NCBI RefSeq assembly: GCF_001465795.2
Contig: NZ_CP013659.2
Span: 434,001-498,000, forward strand
Reading direction: 5' to 3'
Origin: Planococcus rifietoensis
Lineage (GTDB): Bacteria; Bacillota; Bacilli; Bacillales_A; Planococcaceae
DNA: 64,000 nt
Shown piece by piece: positions 1-9,033 of this stretch (position 1 is the first letter of the stretch; every line of letters begins with the position of its first letter). A program made the translations under genes and the position numbers. The notes under the pieces are model-generated. The model made no database searches, was not told where the DNA came from, and was given only the letters and a program-made list of their open reading frames with translations.

Positions 1-164
1 GCGTCAAAGACGGCCAGACCTATTTGTTCGTATTGAATCACAACAACAAAGCAGAATCGATCGACTTGAAAGACAGCCAGTATAAAGAACTGCTGACTGC
101 ACAGCAATTGAGCGGGAGAGTGGAACTCGAAGCAAAAGGCGTCTTCATTTTAGCGAAAGTATAA
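1..164 (+). CDS. 3' end of a GH42 beta-galactosidase (partial)
   Basis: Reading from base 3 gives about 53 residues ending in a TAA at 162-164. They contain the stretch YLFVLNH and end in GVFILAKV. The C-terminal domain of GH42 beta-galactosidases typically has a YxFVLNxxN strand followed by a segment closing on xxVxILxx, and the complete GH42 gene at 12561-14621 ends similarly (FVMNF ... YEVRILAVNN). The gene runs rightward and converges on the gal operon. The location beside galKET supports a second beta-galactosidase. The catalytic part lies outside the window, so the family call rests on the tail and on context only. Confidence 0.6.
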   Translation, partial: VKDGQTYLFVLNHNNKAESIDLKDSQYKELLTAQQLSGRVELEAKGVFILAKV

Positions 165-185
165 GAACATATAATAGAAACAATC

Positions 186-253
186 AAAAACCCATGCACA
201 GTGCCCCGCTATTGGAAATCAATCCAACGGTGGGGGCGAGTGCATGGGTTTTT
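186..253 (+). terminator. Hairpin terminator after the GH42 gene
   Basis: The arms AAAAACCCATGCA (186-198) and TGCATGGGTTTTT (241-253) are exact complements. Between them the CCCC/GGGG and ATTGG/CCAA pairs extend the stem. The run of T at the right end suits rightward transcripts. Confidence 0.7.
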
Positions 254-275
254 ATTGGTGGAAATTTTCGAGGAA

Positions 276-303
276 AAACCCGGCCAGAACTCTGGCCGGG
301 TTT
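276..303 (-). terminator. Hairpin terminator of the gal-msmX operon
   Basis: The arms AAACCCGGCCAGA (276-288) and TCTGGCCGGGTTT (291-303) are perfect complements with a two-base loop. It sits directly after the msmX-like stop on the minus strand and is followed there by a T-rich stretch. It may act in both directions. Confidence 0.75.
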
Positions 304-307
304 CCTT

Positions 308-1405
308 TTATTTAATACGCAATTCCGATTCACTATCGAAGAAATGGGCTTTATTCATATCGAAAGCCATGTCGATCGTCTGGCCGGATTCTACATTGAA
401 GCGGGCATCGACGCGCGCGACGAAATCCTGTTCGTTCACATTCGAATAAAGAATGATTTCCGAGCCCATCAATTCCGCCACTTCTACATAAGCTTTCACT
501 TTTGTATGCGGTGAATGGTCGAGGAACAAAGGTTCATCGTGGATGTCTTCCGGACGGATACCGAGAACGATTTCCTTGTCTTTATAGCCTTGGTCGCGCA
601 GTGTCGCAAGCTTGCCTTCAGGGACGAGAACTTTGACATCGCCCATGACGAACGAATCGCCAACGATTTTCCCGCGCAGGAAGTTCATGGACGGGGAACC
701 GATGAAACCGCCGACAAACATATTGTCCGGCTTGTCGTATACTTCTTTCGGTGAGCCGACTTGCTGGATAAAGCCATCTTTCATGACGACAAGGCGCGTC
801 GCCATCGTCATCGCCTCTGTCTGGTCGTGTGTGACATAAATAGTTGTTGTCTGCAGGCGGCGATGGAGCTTTTGGATCTCGGTGCGCATCTGCACGCGCA
901 GTTTGGCATCCAAGTTGGACAAAGGCTCATCCATCAAGAACACTTCTGCATCGCGTACGATGGCACGCCCGAGAGCGACACGTTGGCGCTGGCCGCCTGA
1001 TAGCGCTTTCGGTTTGCGGTCCAAGTAATCGTCAAGGCCGAGGATGCTCGAGGCGTTCGCCACGCGTGTCTTGATCTCGTCTTTTTTCATTTTGCGCAGC
1101 TTCAAGCTGAACGCCATATTGTCGTAGACGCTCATATGGGGATACAATGCATAGTTCTGGAACACCATCGCGATGTCGCGGTCTTTCGGCGAGACATCGT
1201 TGACGCGTTTGTCACCGATATATAAATCGCCATCCGTGATTTCTTCCAAGCCTGCGATCATGCGCAAGGTAGTGGACTTGCCGCAGCCAGAAGGGCCTAC
1301 AAGTACGAGGAACTCCTTATCGCGGATTTCCAGATTGAAGTCCTGAACGGATACAACCCCTTTTTCGTATTCTTTTCGGATATTCGTTAAAGTTAAGCCT
1401 GCCAT
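308..1405 (-). CDS. msmX: MsmX/UgpC-type sugar ABC transporter ATPase
   Basis: A cytoplasmic ATPase that energises carbohydrate ABC importers, 365 residues as usual for MsmX/MsmK. Visible motifs are Walker A GPSGCGKST, the signature LSGGQRQR, Walker B VFLMDEPLSNLD and the H-loop YVTHD. A C-terminal regulatory (TOBE-like) domain carries LGIRPEDI. The start is set by GGGAGG at 1412-1417, seven bases ahead of ATG 1405; an upstream extension has no ribosome-binding site. It is the last gene of the leftward galK-galE-galT operon, 43 bp after galT. In Bacillus subtilis MsmX serves several sugar importers, including the galactan system. The gan cluster at 7.9-16.9 kb has no ATPase of its own, so this protein is its likely partner (inference). 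Confidence 0.93.
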   Translation of the reverse strand: MAGLTLTNIRKEYEKGVVSVQDFNLEIRDKEFLVLVGPSGCGKSTTLRMIAGLEEITDGDLYIGDKRVNDVSPKDRDIAMVFQNYALYPHMSVYDNMAFSLKLRKMKKDEIKTRVANASSILGLDDYLDRKPKALSGGQRQRVALGRAIVRDAEVFLMDEPLSNLDAKLRVQMRTEIQKLHRRLQTTTIYVTHDQTEAMTMATRLVVMKDGFIQQVGSPKEVYDKPDNMFVGGFIGSPSMNFLRGKIVGDSFVMGDVKVLVPEGKLATLRDQGYKDKEIVLGIRPEDIHDEPLFLDHSPHTKVKAYVEVAELMGSEIILYSNVNEQDFVARVDARFNVESGQTIDMAFDMNKAHFFDSESELRIK

Positions 1406-1448
1406 ATAAATCCCTCCCAATGTATGTAAGTGCTTTGTGTAATCGCGG

Positions 1449-2945
1449 TTAAATGGTTTCTGCTTTTTGTTCATTGACAGCATGGATAAATCGCTTGAAT
1501 GCTTGAGGTTCTTTCAACACGCCGGCGTCTTCCAAGATCCGGACAAATTTCTTGCCCAGCTCTTCCCGCACGAGTGCTTCGGCTTGTTCGCTGTTCGCGA
1601 TTGGGCCGGATTGTGCTTTTAATTGCTCCGCCCAGTTCTGGTGAGCGGGTTCTACACGGTTCGTTCCACGGAGCAGGAATTCCTGGATTTGTTCCAGTTC
1701 TTGTTTCAAGCGCGGCGGCAGGACTGCGAGCCCCATCACTTCGATCAAGCCGATATTTTCTTTTTTGATGTGATGGACGTCTGCGTGGGGATGGAAAATC
1801 CCGCCAGGATGCTGCTGTGACGTGCGGTTGTTTCGCAACACCAAATCGATTTCGAACAGCCCGTTGCGTTTTCTGGCAATCGGTGTGATCGTGTTATGCG
1901 GCGTATCGCCGGTGAAGGCGATGACGTCTGCCGCTTCATCCGAATACTGCTTCCAAATCTGCAAAATCTCATCTGCGGCATCGACCAGTTCATCGATATT
2001 GCTGCCTTTCAAGCGGATGACCGACATCGGCCAGTTGACGACAGATGCCCGGATGTCCGGGAATGAATCCAAGTGGAACGAAAACGCATCTTCAGCGCGC
2101 GTCATCGCGAATTCATAACGGCCTGCCTGGTAATGGTCGTGGCTCAGGATAGACCCGCCGACAATCGGCAAATCGGCGTTCGAACCGACGAAATAATGAG
2201 GGAATTGTTCGGTAAACTTCAGCAATCGTTCAAAGCCGCCGCGGTCGATTTTCATGTCGCGGTGTTCTTCGGATAGAAGGATGCTATGTTCATTATAATA
2301 GACATAAGGCGAGTATTGGAAATACCAATTTTCCCCGGTGAGCGGAATTTTGACGACGCGATGGTTGGCGCGTGCCGGATAGCCGATCCGTCCGGCATAG
2401 CCTTCGTTTTCCTTGCACAATAAACATTTTGGGTAGCTGAGCGTTTGCTTCATTTCGCGTTCACGTTTGATCTGTTCCGGGTCTTTTTCCGGTTTGGACA
2501 AGTTGATCGTGATGTCCATCTCGCCATAAGGGCTGTTGTGTTTATAGGAAATGTTTTTTCGGATCCGGTTCATTTGGATGTAATTGCTGTTTTGGCTCAG
2601 TTCGTAAAAATAATCGGTCGCAGCGATTGGCGATTCCGCGTATTTGTCGTTGAACGCGGCATTGATGGCGGAAGGCCTGGCGACGAAGCAGTTCATGATA
2701 TTCGCCGACAGCATTTCCTTGTCATCCAACAGATTTTGGATGATGCCTTTTTTAACTGCGTAGTCGATGAGCTCTTCCAATAAATTGGGGATGCTGTCGT
2801 CTGTTGATTCGACAACGCCTTCTGGGAAGGCATCCAGTTCAAGCAAGTGCATCACCTGATTGCGAGCATAATCGATATCGTCCCCTTCAATCAATCCAGT
2901 TGCCAAAGCTTTATGGATGAGTCCGGCAAGTGTTTGATGAATCAT
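1449..2945 (-). CDS. galT: Galactose-1-phosphate uridylyltransferase (Firmicutes type)
   Basis: Transfers UMP between UDP-glucose and galactose-1-phosphate in the Leloir pathway. At 498 residues it matches the long Firmicutes class (about 490-500) and not the roughly 350-residue enterobacterial class. The C-terminal half carries [15 protein letters not shown] and [19 protein letters not shown], the signatures of this class. A cysteine pair ([10 protein letters not shown]) lies near residue 180. Its ATG overlaps the galE stop by four bases (ATGA at 2942-2945), with GAGG a few bases upstream, so translation is probably coupled. It sits between galE and the msmX-like gene in one leftward transcript. 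Confidence 0.96.
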   Translation of the reverse strand: MIHQTLAGLIHKALATGLIEGDDIDYARNQVMHLLELDAFPEGVVESTDDSIPNLLEELIDYAVKKGIIQNLLDDKEMLSANIMNCFVARPSAINAAFNDKYAESPIAATDYFYELSQNSNYIQMNRIRKNISYKHNSPYGEMDITINLSKPEKDPEQIKREREMKQTLSYPKCLLCKENEGYAGRIGYPARANHRVVKIPLTGENWYFQYSPYVYYNEHSILLSEEHRDMKIDRGGFERLLKFTEQFPHYFVGSNADLPIVGGSILSHDHYQAGRYEFAMTRAEDAFSFHLDSFPDIRASVVNWPMSVIRLKGSNIDELVDAADEILQIWKQYSDEAADVIAFTGDTPHNTITPIARKRNGLFEIDLVLRNNRTSQQHPGGIFHPHADVHHIKKENIGLIEVMGLAVLPPRLKQELEQIQEFLLRGTNRVEPAHQNWAEQLKAQSGPIANSEQAEALVREELGKKFVRILEDAGVLKEPQAFKRFIHAVNEQKAETI

Positions 2946-3943
2946 AGCTTAACCTCTTCTCCGTAGCCTGCAGGATGAGCGGAATGCCAGTTCCAGGCAT
3001 CTTCAATGATTTTCGTCACCGAAGTATGGCTTGGATTCCAGCCGAGAATCCGTGTGGCTTTTTCTGTACTGGCGACAAGAATGCTCGGGTCGCCTGCCCG
3101 GCGCGGCCCGATTTTGACGGGGATGTCTTTGCCGGTTACAGAACGGGCGGCAGAAATCATTTCATTGACCGAGAAGCCTTGGCTGCTGCCGAGGTTGAAG
3201 ACATCGTTTTCTCCGCCATTGCGTAAGTAGTCGAGTGCCAACAAGTGGGCGTTGACGAGGTCTTCGATATGGACGTAGTCGCGGATGCACGTGCCGTCCG
3301 GCGTGTCGTAATCATCGCCGAAAACGGTGATTTCCTCACGCTGCCCGAGGGCTGCCTGCAAAATGATCGGCACAAGATGGGATTCAGGACGGTGATCTTC
3401 TCCGATTTCGCCTGTCGCCCGTGCGCCCGCTACATTGAAATAGCGCAAGGAAACGAATTTTAACTCATGCGCCACAGACGTCCACTTCATCATTTTTTCC
3501 ATTGTCAGTTTGGTTTCGCCATATGTGTTAGTCGGCTGCGTCGGCATCGTTTCCGTGATCGGTACGGCTTCTGGCTCGCCGTAAGTGGCGGCTGTGGAAG
3601 AAAAGACGATGTTCTTGACGCCGTGTTTTGTCATGGCCTGCAACAGGACCTGAGTGCCGTAGACGTTATTGTCAAAGTACTTTAACGGATTTTCCATTGA
3701 TTCGCCGACCAATGAATTGGCGGCAAAATGAAGAACTTCGTCGATCGATTCGTTTTCAAATACTGTATCCAGGAAGTTTGCGTCCCGGATATCGCCTTCG
3801 TAAAAAACCGCTTCCGGGTGGACCGCTTGCCGGTGCCCGTTCTCCAAATTGTCGACGACCACGACCTGCATGCCTTGGTCGATCAATTGATAAACCGCGT
3901 GAGAACCGATATAGCCGGCTCCGCCTAATACCAATACACTCAT
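2942..3943 (-). CDS. galE: UDP-glucose 4-epimerase
   Basis: Interconverts UDP-galactose and UDP-glucose. This is an extended short-chain dehydrogenase fold of 333 residues. The NAD-binding motif GGAGYIGSH is at the N terminus, [10 protein letters not shown] and the catalytic TYGETK (YxxxK) follow, and the FNVAGA and [10 protein letters not shown] segments typical of GalE are present. The start chosen is ATG 3943, which overlaps the galK TGA as ATGA and has GGAG about eight bases upstream. A GTG three codons earlier is also open but would lie inside the ribosome-binding site. It is the second gene of the galKET operon. Confidence 0.97.
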   Translation of the reverse strand: MSVLVLGGAGYIGSHAVYQLIDQGMQVVVVDNLENGHRQAVHPEAVFYEGDIRDANFLDTVFENESIDEVLHFAANSLVGESMENPLKYFDNNVYGTQVLLQAMTKHGVKNIVFSSTAATYGEPEAVPITETMPTQPTNTYGETKLTMEKMMKWTSVAHELKFVSLRYFNVAGARATGEIGEDHRPESHLVPIILQAALGQREEITVFGDDYDTPDGTCIRDYVHIEDLVNAHLLALDYLRNGGENDVFNLGSSQGFSVNEMISAARSVTGKDIPVKIGPRRAGDPSILVASTEKATRILGWNPSHTSVTKIIEDAWNWHSAHPAGYGEEVKL

Positions 3944-5124
3944 AATTGCCACTCCTCTACTAGCTCTTTTGCTCCGTCCGAAATTTTCGTTTCGTAAAAC
4001 GATGGGGGATAGCCGAAATCTTCGCTATAGACTGTTGTCAGTGTTTTTTTGAAATTGTCGATCTGTGCTTGCTCGACGATCGCAATCGCACAGCCGCCGA
4101 ATCCTGCCCCGGTCATCCGCGCGCCGATGACACCCGGATGGCTCCAGGCCGTCTCCGCAATTTTATCGAGTTCTGCGCCGGTGACTTCGTAATCGTCACG
4201 AAGCGAGACGTGGGAGGCATTCATCAAGTTTCCGAACGCTTCGATATGGCCTTGCTCCAGTTCGCTGAGCGCACGCACGGTCCGCTCATTTTCGTAGACG
4301 GCGTGCTTGGCGCGTTTCCGGTTGATATCGTTTGTGATCAAATGCTTGTGCTGTTCGAATTGCTCGCCGGACAGTTCGCCCAGGCTGTCGATCGGCAATT
4401 CTTTTTGCAAATCTGCCAAAGCCTGTTCGCATTCGCTGCGGCGTTCGTTGTACTTGGATGCGGCAAGTGTCCGTTGTTTATTGGAATTGATGATAACGAT
4501 CTCGTAACCGTTCAATTCGACCGGTGCATAACTGAATTTCAGTGTTTGGCAATCCAGCAGCATCGCATGGTCTTTTTTGCCTTTGCCGATGGCGAATTGG
4601 TCCATGATGCCGCTGTTGACGCCGAGGTAATCGTTTTCCACTTTCTGCCCAAGGCGGATCATCTGCAGACGCTCAATCTCCAAATCGAATAGCTCTTCTA
4701 GCACAACGCCTGTCGCCATTTCAATGGAGGCAGAAGAGGAAAGGCCAGCGCCGTTTGGGATGTCTCCATAAAATAAGACATCCATGCCCGAAGGAATTGA
4801 AAAACCGTTTTCGATGAATGTGTGGATCATGCCTTTCGGGAAGTTCGCCCAGTCGTGATCTGAGTTGAAGGATAAATCGCTAAGTGTGCACTCGATGATG
4901 CCGGCATCCGGAAAGTTCATCGAATAAAAGCGCAATGTTTGGTCAGCGCGTTTTCTCGCGATGGCGTAAGTGCCAAGTGAGATCGCGGCTGGAAACACAT
5001 GGCCACCATTGTAATCGGTATGTTCACCGATCAAATTGATGCGGCCGGGTGCGAAAAAAGAACGCGGTGTGTCAGTGGTCTGAAAGATATCCTGGTAGTT
5101 TTGCAGCAAATCTGGCTGTGTCAT
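3940..5124 (-). CDS. galK: Galactokinase
   Basis: Phosphorylates alpha-D-galactose at C1 with ATP. This GHMP kinase of about 394 residues carries the galactokinase signature [15 protein letters not shown] near residue 27, the ATP loop [11 protein letters not shown] and the C-terminal [12 protein letters not shown] motif. Two adjacent ATGs (5127 and 5124) are possible. The second gives better spacing from GGAGG and is used here. It is the first gene of the leftward operon, about 100 bp from the divergent ROK regulator. The shared intergenic region carries a strong promoter with a palindrome at its transcription start. Confidence 0.97.
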   Translation of the reverse strand: MTQPDLLQNYQDIFQTTDTPRSFFAPGRINLIGEHTDYNGGHVFPAAISLGTYAIARKRADQTLRFYSMNFPDAGIIECTLSDLSFNSDHDWANFPKGMIHTFIENGFSIPSGMDVLFYGDIPNGAGLSSSASIEMATGVVLEELFDLEIERLQMIRLGQKVENDYLGVNSGIMDQFAIGKGKKDHAMLLDCQTLKFSYAPVELNGYEIVIINSNKQRTLAASKYNERRSECEQALADLQKELPIDSLGELSGEQFEQHKHLITNDINRKRAKHAVYENERTVRALSELEQGHIEAFGNLMNASHVSLRDDYEVTGAELDKIAETAWSHPGVIGARMTGAGFGGCAIAIVEQAQIDNFKKTLTTVYSEDFGYPPSFYETKISDGAKELVEEWQL

Positions 5125-5148
5125 CATGTCCCTCCAATACTTTGTAAA

Positions 5149-5194
5149 TTAATTTAATTAACATAAGTATATGGTATTTTGTTAAACTATTCAA
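5149..5194 (-). promoter_or_regulatory. gal operon promoter with palindromic operator
   Basis: On the minus strand a -35 TTGAAT (5189-5194) and a -10 TATACT (5166-5171) are separated by exactly 17 bases. The predicted start (about 5158) falls in a perfect 13-bp palindrome TTAATTTAATTAA (5149-5161). That is a good position for repression by the divergently encoded ROK protein. Promoter elements are seen directly; the repressor assignment is inference. Confidence 0.65.
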
Positions 5195-5231
5195 TAAAGA
5201 AACTGAAAACTTTAAAAACGGAGGAATTAGC

Positions 5232-6383
5232 ATGCGCCAAGGCAGCTTTCAATGGATGAAATCGATGAACAAATCGATCATCCTCAATAAAATCAGGACG
5301 CAAGGGCCAATCTCCAGGGCGCAGATTGCGCGCGAGACCAACTTGACTCGCCCGACAGTGAGCAGCAATGTAAAAGAACTGATCGACCAAAACATTGTCG
5401 AAGAAAGCGATATTGGCCAATCGCAAGGCGGCCGCAAGCCGACGATGCTAGTCATCAATCACGGCGCTTTTTGCATTCTCGGGGTGGATGCCGGACCGGA
5501 TTCGATCGAATGCATCGTGGCAGACCTCTCTGGAAAAGTGCTTGAAAGATCCGAAACCCAATTGCAATTGCCAACCGATAATGAAAAATTTCTCGACGCC
5601 TTGAAACGCTGCATCCAGAACTGCCTCGTGAAAGCAGCAGGAAAAGACGTCGTCGGCATCGGAGTTGCGATGCATGGGGTGGTGGATGTCAAAACAGGTG
5701 TATCTTTGGTGGCACCGAATTTAGGGCTTGCCGATATCCCGATCAAAGAAGAGCTTGAGAACACGTTCGGTTTGGAAGTGAAAGTGGAAAACGATGCACG
5801 CGCCATGGCGCTCGGGGAGTTTTGGTTCGGCGACCATGGTGAACTCGAGAGCATGCTTGCGGTCAATATCGGCCGTGGCGTGGGCGCAGGGATGATCATC
5901 GGCGGAAAGCTATATCATGGTTCCTCTGATATCGCCGGGGAGATCGGCCATATGACAATCGACCTGAACGGTCAGGTGTGCGAATGCGGCAACCGAGGCT
6001 GCCTGCAGACCTTTGTCGCGGGACCCGCAATCACGCGGAACATCAGCGAGAAAACAGCGCAATCACTGAGTGCAGAACAAGTTTTCGAACAAGCGCTGGA
6101 TGGCAATAAAGCATGCATCGAGGTACTGACACAAGCCGGAAGGGCGATGGGCGTTGGGTTGACCAATCTGATCCATATCATCAATCCAGAAAAAATCGTT
6201 CTCGGCGGCGGCGTTTCCAAAGCACAGCAATTCATCCTGCCGGCAATCCGTGAAACGATTCAGGCGTCTGCATTGACGCAATCGGCAAGCCGGACGCAAG
6301 TGGAAATTACCAAGCTTGGCGACGACGCCACGTTAATCGGGGCAGTGACGCTGTTGTTGGTGGACGTCTTTGAACTGACGTAA
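5232..6383 (+). CDS. ROK-family transcriptional regulator of the gal genes
   Basis: A 383-residue protein of the XylR/NagC (ROK) type. A winged helix-turn-helix occupies residues 26-49 (ISRAQIARETNLTRPTVSS) and is followed by GGRKP. A sugar-kinase-like ROK domain contains the ExGH element GEIGH (236-240) and the zinc-binding CxCGxxGC motif (Cys250, Cys252, Cys257 with His240). GGAGG lies ten bases before the ATG. It is divergent from galK and followed 50 bp later by galM in the same direction. Members usually repress sugar genes and are released by the free sugar. Galactose or galactose-1-phosphate as effector is inferred from context. Confidence 0.9.
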   Translation: MRQGSFQWMKSMNKSIILNKIRTQGPISRAQIARETNLTRPTVSSNVKELIDQNIVEESDIGQSQGGRKPTMLVINHGAFCILGVDAGPDSIECIVADLSGKVLERSETQLQLPTDNEKFLDALKRCIQNCLVKAAGKDVVGIGVAMHGVVDVKTGVSLVAPNLGLADIPIKEELENTFGLEVKVENDARAMALGEFWFGDHGELESMLAVNIGRGVGAGMIIGGKLYHGSSDIAGEIGHMTIDLNGQVCECGNRGCLQTFVAGPAITRNISEKTAQSLSAEQVFEQALDGNKACIEVLTQAGRAMGVGLTNLIHIINPEKIVLGGGVSKAQQFILPAIRETIQASALTQSASRTQVEITKLGDDATLIGAVTLLLVDVFELT

Positions 6384-6433
6384 AGTGAATGGTTGTGTAG
6401 GGGGATATAAACATTGGAAGGGTGATCAACAAG

Positions 6434-7480
6434 ATGGCAATTACTAAAAAAACATTCGGCCAAATCAATGGCCATGATATCACGCGCTATACATTGACGA
6501 ACGACAAGGGTTTTCAAGTCTCGTGTCTCGACTACGGCTGCATCATCACGGAAATCCTGGCGCCAGACCGAGACGGCTTGTTGGAGAATGTTGTACTCGG
6601 CTTCGATACATGGGAAGAGTACGGAAGCAATCCGCATTATTTCGGTGCCGTCGTCGGGCGTTTTGCCGGCCGTATCCAAGAAGGCGCTTTTACAATAGAA
6701 GGAACGGATTACCAGCTCGCCAAAAATTCCGATGGCCAGCATTTGCACGGCGGTCCTGGCGGCTTTCACGCGGCCGTCTGGAAAACGAAAATGATTGAAA
6801 CCGAAAACGAGTCGATTGTAGAATTTACCCATTTCAGCCCGGACGGAGAAGAAGGGTTTCCCGGGAATCTAACGATGACGGTTCGCTACATCGTGAAAAA
6901 CGATGAAAATCAATTGACGATTTCCTACTTCGCGAACTCCGATAAAACGACCTTGCTGAACGTCACCAACCATTCCTACTTCAATTTGAGCGGCGATTTC
7001 AAGCGGACGATTGTGGATCATCAACTGACGATCCCAAGCGGCCACTACGCAGAGTTAAACAGCGACATGCTGCCGACGGGGAAACTGGTGCCGGTAGAGG
7101 AAGATCCGCTATTTGATTTCCGCAAAGGCAGAACCATCCGCGAAGGGACAGACTCTAAGCATCCGCAAATCGAACTGGTCGGCGGCGGCTATGACCACCC
7201 ATTCCTATTGGATAAAGAAGTACGACCGGTGATCGTGCTTAAAGACGAGGAAAGCGGGCGCAGTTTGCAGGTTGAAACAACAGAGCCGGCAGTCGTCTTG
7301 TACACCGCCAACCATATCGGCGGCCCGTATTCATTCAAAGGCGTGGCGGCTCAAAACCAGCTCGGGCTATGCCTCGAAACGCAAGGCATGCCAGATTCCA
7401 TCCATCATCCGCATTTTCCTTCTGCGATATTGAAAGCAGAGGAAGCGTTTGAGTCGCGGACTGTGTATCGGTTTGTGTAG
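6434..7480 (+). CDS. galM: Aldose 1-epimerase (galactose mutarotase)
   Basis: Interconverts beta- and alpha-galactose so that galactokinase can act on the alpha form. Family motifs are VVGRFAGRI, HLHGGPGGFH, the catalytic-histidine segment NVTNHSYFNLSG and the catalytic-glutamate segment LCLETQGMPDS near the C terminus. The start is ATG 6434. It is preceded by GGTGATC, which continues the pairing to the 16S tail (AAGGAGGTGATC). A GTG at 6422 is in frame but lies inside this site. The product is 348 residues, normal for the family. It follows the ROK gene closely and is probably co-transcribed with it. Confidence 0.95.
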   Translation: MAITKKTFGQINGHDITRYTLTNDKGFQVSCLDYGCIITEILAPDRDGLLENVVLGFDTWEEYGSNPHYFGAVVGRFAGRIQEGAFTIEGTDYQLAKNSDGQHLHGGPGGFHAAVWKTKMIETENESIVEFTHFSPDGEEGFPGNLTMTVRYIVKNDENQLTISYFANSDKTTLLNVTNHSYFNLSGDFKRTIVDHQLTIPSGHYAELNSDMLPTGKLVPVEEDPLFDFRKGRTIREGTDSKHPQIELVGGGYDHPFLLDKEVRPVIVLKDEESGRSLQVETTEPAVVLYTANHIGGPYSFKGVAAQNQLGLCLETQGMPDSIHHPHFPSAILKAEEAFESRTVYRFV

Positions 7481-7487
7481 TAGTGCT

Positions 7488-7573
7488 GTCCCTGTGCACG
7501 ACACAATTCGGGCAGCCGAAACCGCAGTGTGACGGACTTGGGGTATGAAATCGTCCCTGTGCACGACACAATT
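7488..7573. repeat. Two copies of a roughly 20-bp direct repeat
   Basis: The sequence GTCCCTGTGCACGACAC plus AATT occurs at 7488-7508 and again at 7553-7573. A third copy with one substitution (GCACCACAC) is at 17904-17924. In each of the last two cases it precedes the same terminator and the same gene end. Confidence 0.8.
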
Positions 7574-7580
7574 ATAAACA

Positions 7581-7612
7581 AAAAGGCAAGCGCAAATTTG
7601 TGCTTGCCTTTT
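7581..7612 (-). terminator. Hairpin terminator beside the yxjG remnant
   Basis: A 32-base inverted repeat, AAAAGGCAAGCGCAAA against TTTGTGCTTGCCTTTT, with one mismatch. The intact version is at 17935-17966. It probably also ends rightward galM transcripts. Confidence 0.8.
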
Positions 7613-7617
7613 CTCAT

Positions 7618-7755
7618 TCACTCTCCGAAAATCTCTTCAGAAACTTCCACGATGTAGCGCAGTTTGTCCCATTGCTGTTCTTCTGTGAGGATATTACTGT
7701 GATGGGTCGAAGCGAATCCGCATTGCGGGCTGATAAATAGCTGTTCGAGCGGCAA
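7618..7755 (-). pseudogene. 3' remnant of a yxjG-type methionine-synthesis gene
   Basis: The minus strand encodes only the last 45 residues (segments CGFASTHH and TEEQQWDKLRYIVEVSEE, stop at 7618-7620) of the protein encoded intact at 17972-19099. Most differences from the intact copy are synonymous, for example CAT/CAC and ACA/ACC. The remnant therefore comes from a copy that was once under selection and was not copied recently. No start, promoter or upstream part remains. Its break point adjoins the promoter region of ganR, which suggests that the gan region arrived by cutting into or recombining with this gene. Confidence 0.8.
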
Positions 7756-7800
7756 ACTTTGGACCAACTATACTAATGTTTCCGAAGGAATTAATATAGC

Positions 7801-7851
7801 TTGACAATCAAGTAAAAAAGAGTAAAAATTAAGTAAAACAATTTACTTGAT
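7801..7851 (+). promoter_or_regulatory. ganR promoter and GTAAA/TTTAC operators
   Basis: A TTGACA at 7801-7806 is followed after 16 bases by an A-rich -10 (TAAAAA, 7823). Around it lie ATCAAGTAAA (7807-7816) and AAGTAAA (7831-7837), both exact inverted repeats of parts of TTTACTTGAT (7842-7851). A regulator could bind alternative pairs of these half-sites. Autoregulation by the LacI-type protein is inferred. Confidence 0.55.
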
Positions 7852-7872
7852 TTAAAAGTGGAGGTGGAATCA

Positions 7873-8865
7873 TTGGCTACAATTAAAGATATTGGTGAAA
7901 AGACTGGATTTTCTATTTCTACGGTTTCGCGCGTACTTAGCAATGACCAAAGTTTATCAGTTCCTGAAGAAACTCGGGAAAAGATATTCGAGGCAGCGGA
8001 ACAGTTGAACTATCGTAAAAAAACAGTGAAGTCACTTGTGAAAAATATCGCTTTTTTATATTGGTTGACTGAGAGAGAAGAATTGGAAGATGTCTATTTC
8101 AAGACCATGCGTATTGAAATAGAGAAAATGGCCAAGTTATCCAATGTAGAATTGACGACTTATAAAATAGATGGTGGACTCGGTCAGATTCCAGACAACA
8201 TTGAGGGGTTTATCGCAGTCGGAACATTTTCGGATAAAGAAATTGCACATCTGCGACACCTCACGCCTCACGGTGTCTTTATTGATTCAACCCCTGATCC
8301 AGAACATTTCGATTCGGTTAAACCGGATTTGGCCCAAATTACTAGAAAAACGATTGATTTCATGATTGAAAAAGGCCATCAGAACATTGGATTCATCGGG
8401 GGAACTTACCATAACCCGAATACTGATGGAGACGAAATGGACATTCGTGAACAGACTTTCCGTGAGCATATGGAGAGAAAAGGTCTGCTTCAGGATCGCT
8501 TTGTATATTGTCATAGAGGGTTTTCAGTAGACAATGGCTATCACCTGATGACTAAGGCTATTGATGAGTTAGGCGATCAACTTCCAACAGCTTTCTTTAT
8601 TGCAGCAGACCCGATTGCTGTAGGCTGCCTCCAGGCTTTGAATGAACGAGGAATCCAAATACCCAAAAGGGTCAGTGTCGTCAGCATCAATAACATCAGC
8701 ATCGCTAAATACATCTCACCTCCCTTGACTACATTCCATATCGATATGGCGGAAATTTGTAAGAACGCGATTTCTCTATTACTTGAACAATTATTGGAAA
8801 AACGAAAATGCACGAAGACCTTGTACTTAGGGGCAAGCATGATTGTTAGAAAAAGCACCAACTAG
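7873..8865 (+). CDS. ganR: LacI-family regulator of the galactan genes (GanR-like)
   Basis: A 330-residue LacI/GalR regulator. The N-terminal helix-turn-helix is unmistakable (ATIKDIGEKTGFSISTVSRVL), and a periplasmic-binding-type effector domain follows (FIEKGHQNIGFIGG-like strand, PTAFFIAADPIAVG, RVSVVSINN). The start is TTG 7873, with GGAGGTGG five bases upstream. The ORF extends further upstream only through the ribosome-binding site. It lies immediately upstream of ganSPQA in the same direction, as does ganR in relation to the B. subtilis galactan operon. Codon use is visibly more A/T-rich than in the neighbouring gal genes. Repression of ganS relieved by a galacto-oligosaccharide is expected for the family. 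Confidence 0.88.
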   Translation: MATIKDIGEKTGFSISTVSRVLSNDQSLSVPEETREKIFEAAEQLNYRKKTVKSLVKNIAFLYWLTEREELEDVYFKTMRIEIEKMAKLSNVELTTYKIDGGLGQIPDNIEGFIAVGTFSDKEIAHLRHLTPHGVFIDSTPDPEHFDSVKPDLAQITRKTIDFMIEKGHQNIGFIGGTYHNPNTDGDEMDIREQTFREHMERKGLLQDRFVYCHRGFSVDNGYHLMTKAIDELGDQLPTAFFIAADPIAVGCLQALNERGIQIPKRVSVVSINNISIAKYISPPLTTFHIDMAEICKNAISLLLEQLLEKRKCTKTLYLGASMIVRKSTN

Positions 8866-8893
8866 AAAACAGCCTAGTAAATAGGCTGTTTTT
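8866..8893 (+). terminator. Terminator of ganR
   Basis: AAAACAGCCTA and TAGGCTGTTTT form a perfect 11-bp stem with a five-base loop, starting on the base after the ganR stop. A T-rich run follows. Confidence 0.85.
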
Positions 8894-8921
8894 ATTTTCG
8901 TAAAAATATTCAATATTTTTA

Positions 8922-8983
8922 GTAAAATAATTGTTTACAGTTTTTTCTAACAATGCTATATTAAATTTCAGGAAGCGCTTTCA
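8922..8983 (+). promoter_or_regulatory. ganS promoter with LacI-type operator and cre site
   Basis: The -35 is TTTACA (8934-8939) and the -10 is TATATT (8957-8962), with a 17-base spacer and a TG one base upstream (extended -10). GTAAA-N7-TTTAC (8922-8938) overlaps the -35 and uses the same half-sites as those before ganR. AGGAAGCGCTTTCA (8970-8983) matches the CcpA cre consensus TGNAANCGNWNNCW at 13 of 14 positions and lies at the transcription start. This implies induction via GanR and catabolite repression via CcpA. Confidence 0.7.
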
Positions 8984-9033
8984 ACAGAAACTTGTGAGAG
9001 AGTTTCGAAAATGACTTGAGAGGGTGTTTATTC

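Larger units (their letters stand above)
7553..7755. repeat. Left copy of a roughly 205-bp duplication bracketing the gan region
   Basis: This stretch matches 17904-18109 in the same orientation. The alignment includes the 20-mer, the hairpin terminator and the 3' end of the yxjG-type gene. The first roughly 130 bases differ at only a few positions. The coding part has about ten substitutions in about 140 bases. Similarity stops abruptly at GAGCGGCA/AAC. Confidence 0.9.

Noticed and set aside
4069..4692. 207-codon rightward ORF opposite galK
   Set aside because: It is a shadow of galK on the other strand. There is no ribosome-binding site and no recognisable domain.
7335..7621. Three short leftward ORFs around the galM end
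   Set aside because: They cross the galM coding end, the 20-bp repeats and the terminator, and have no supporting motifs.
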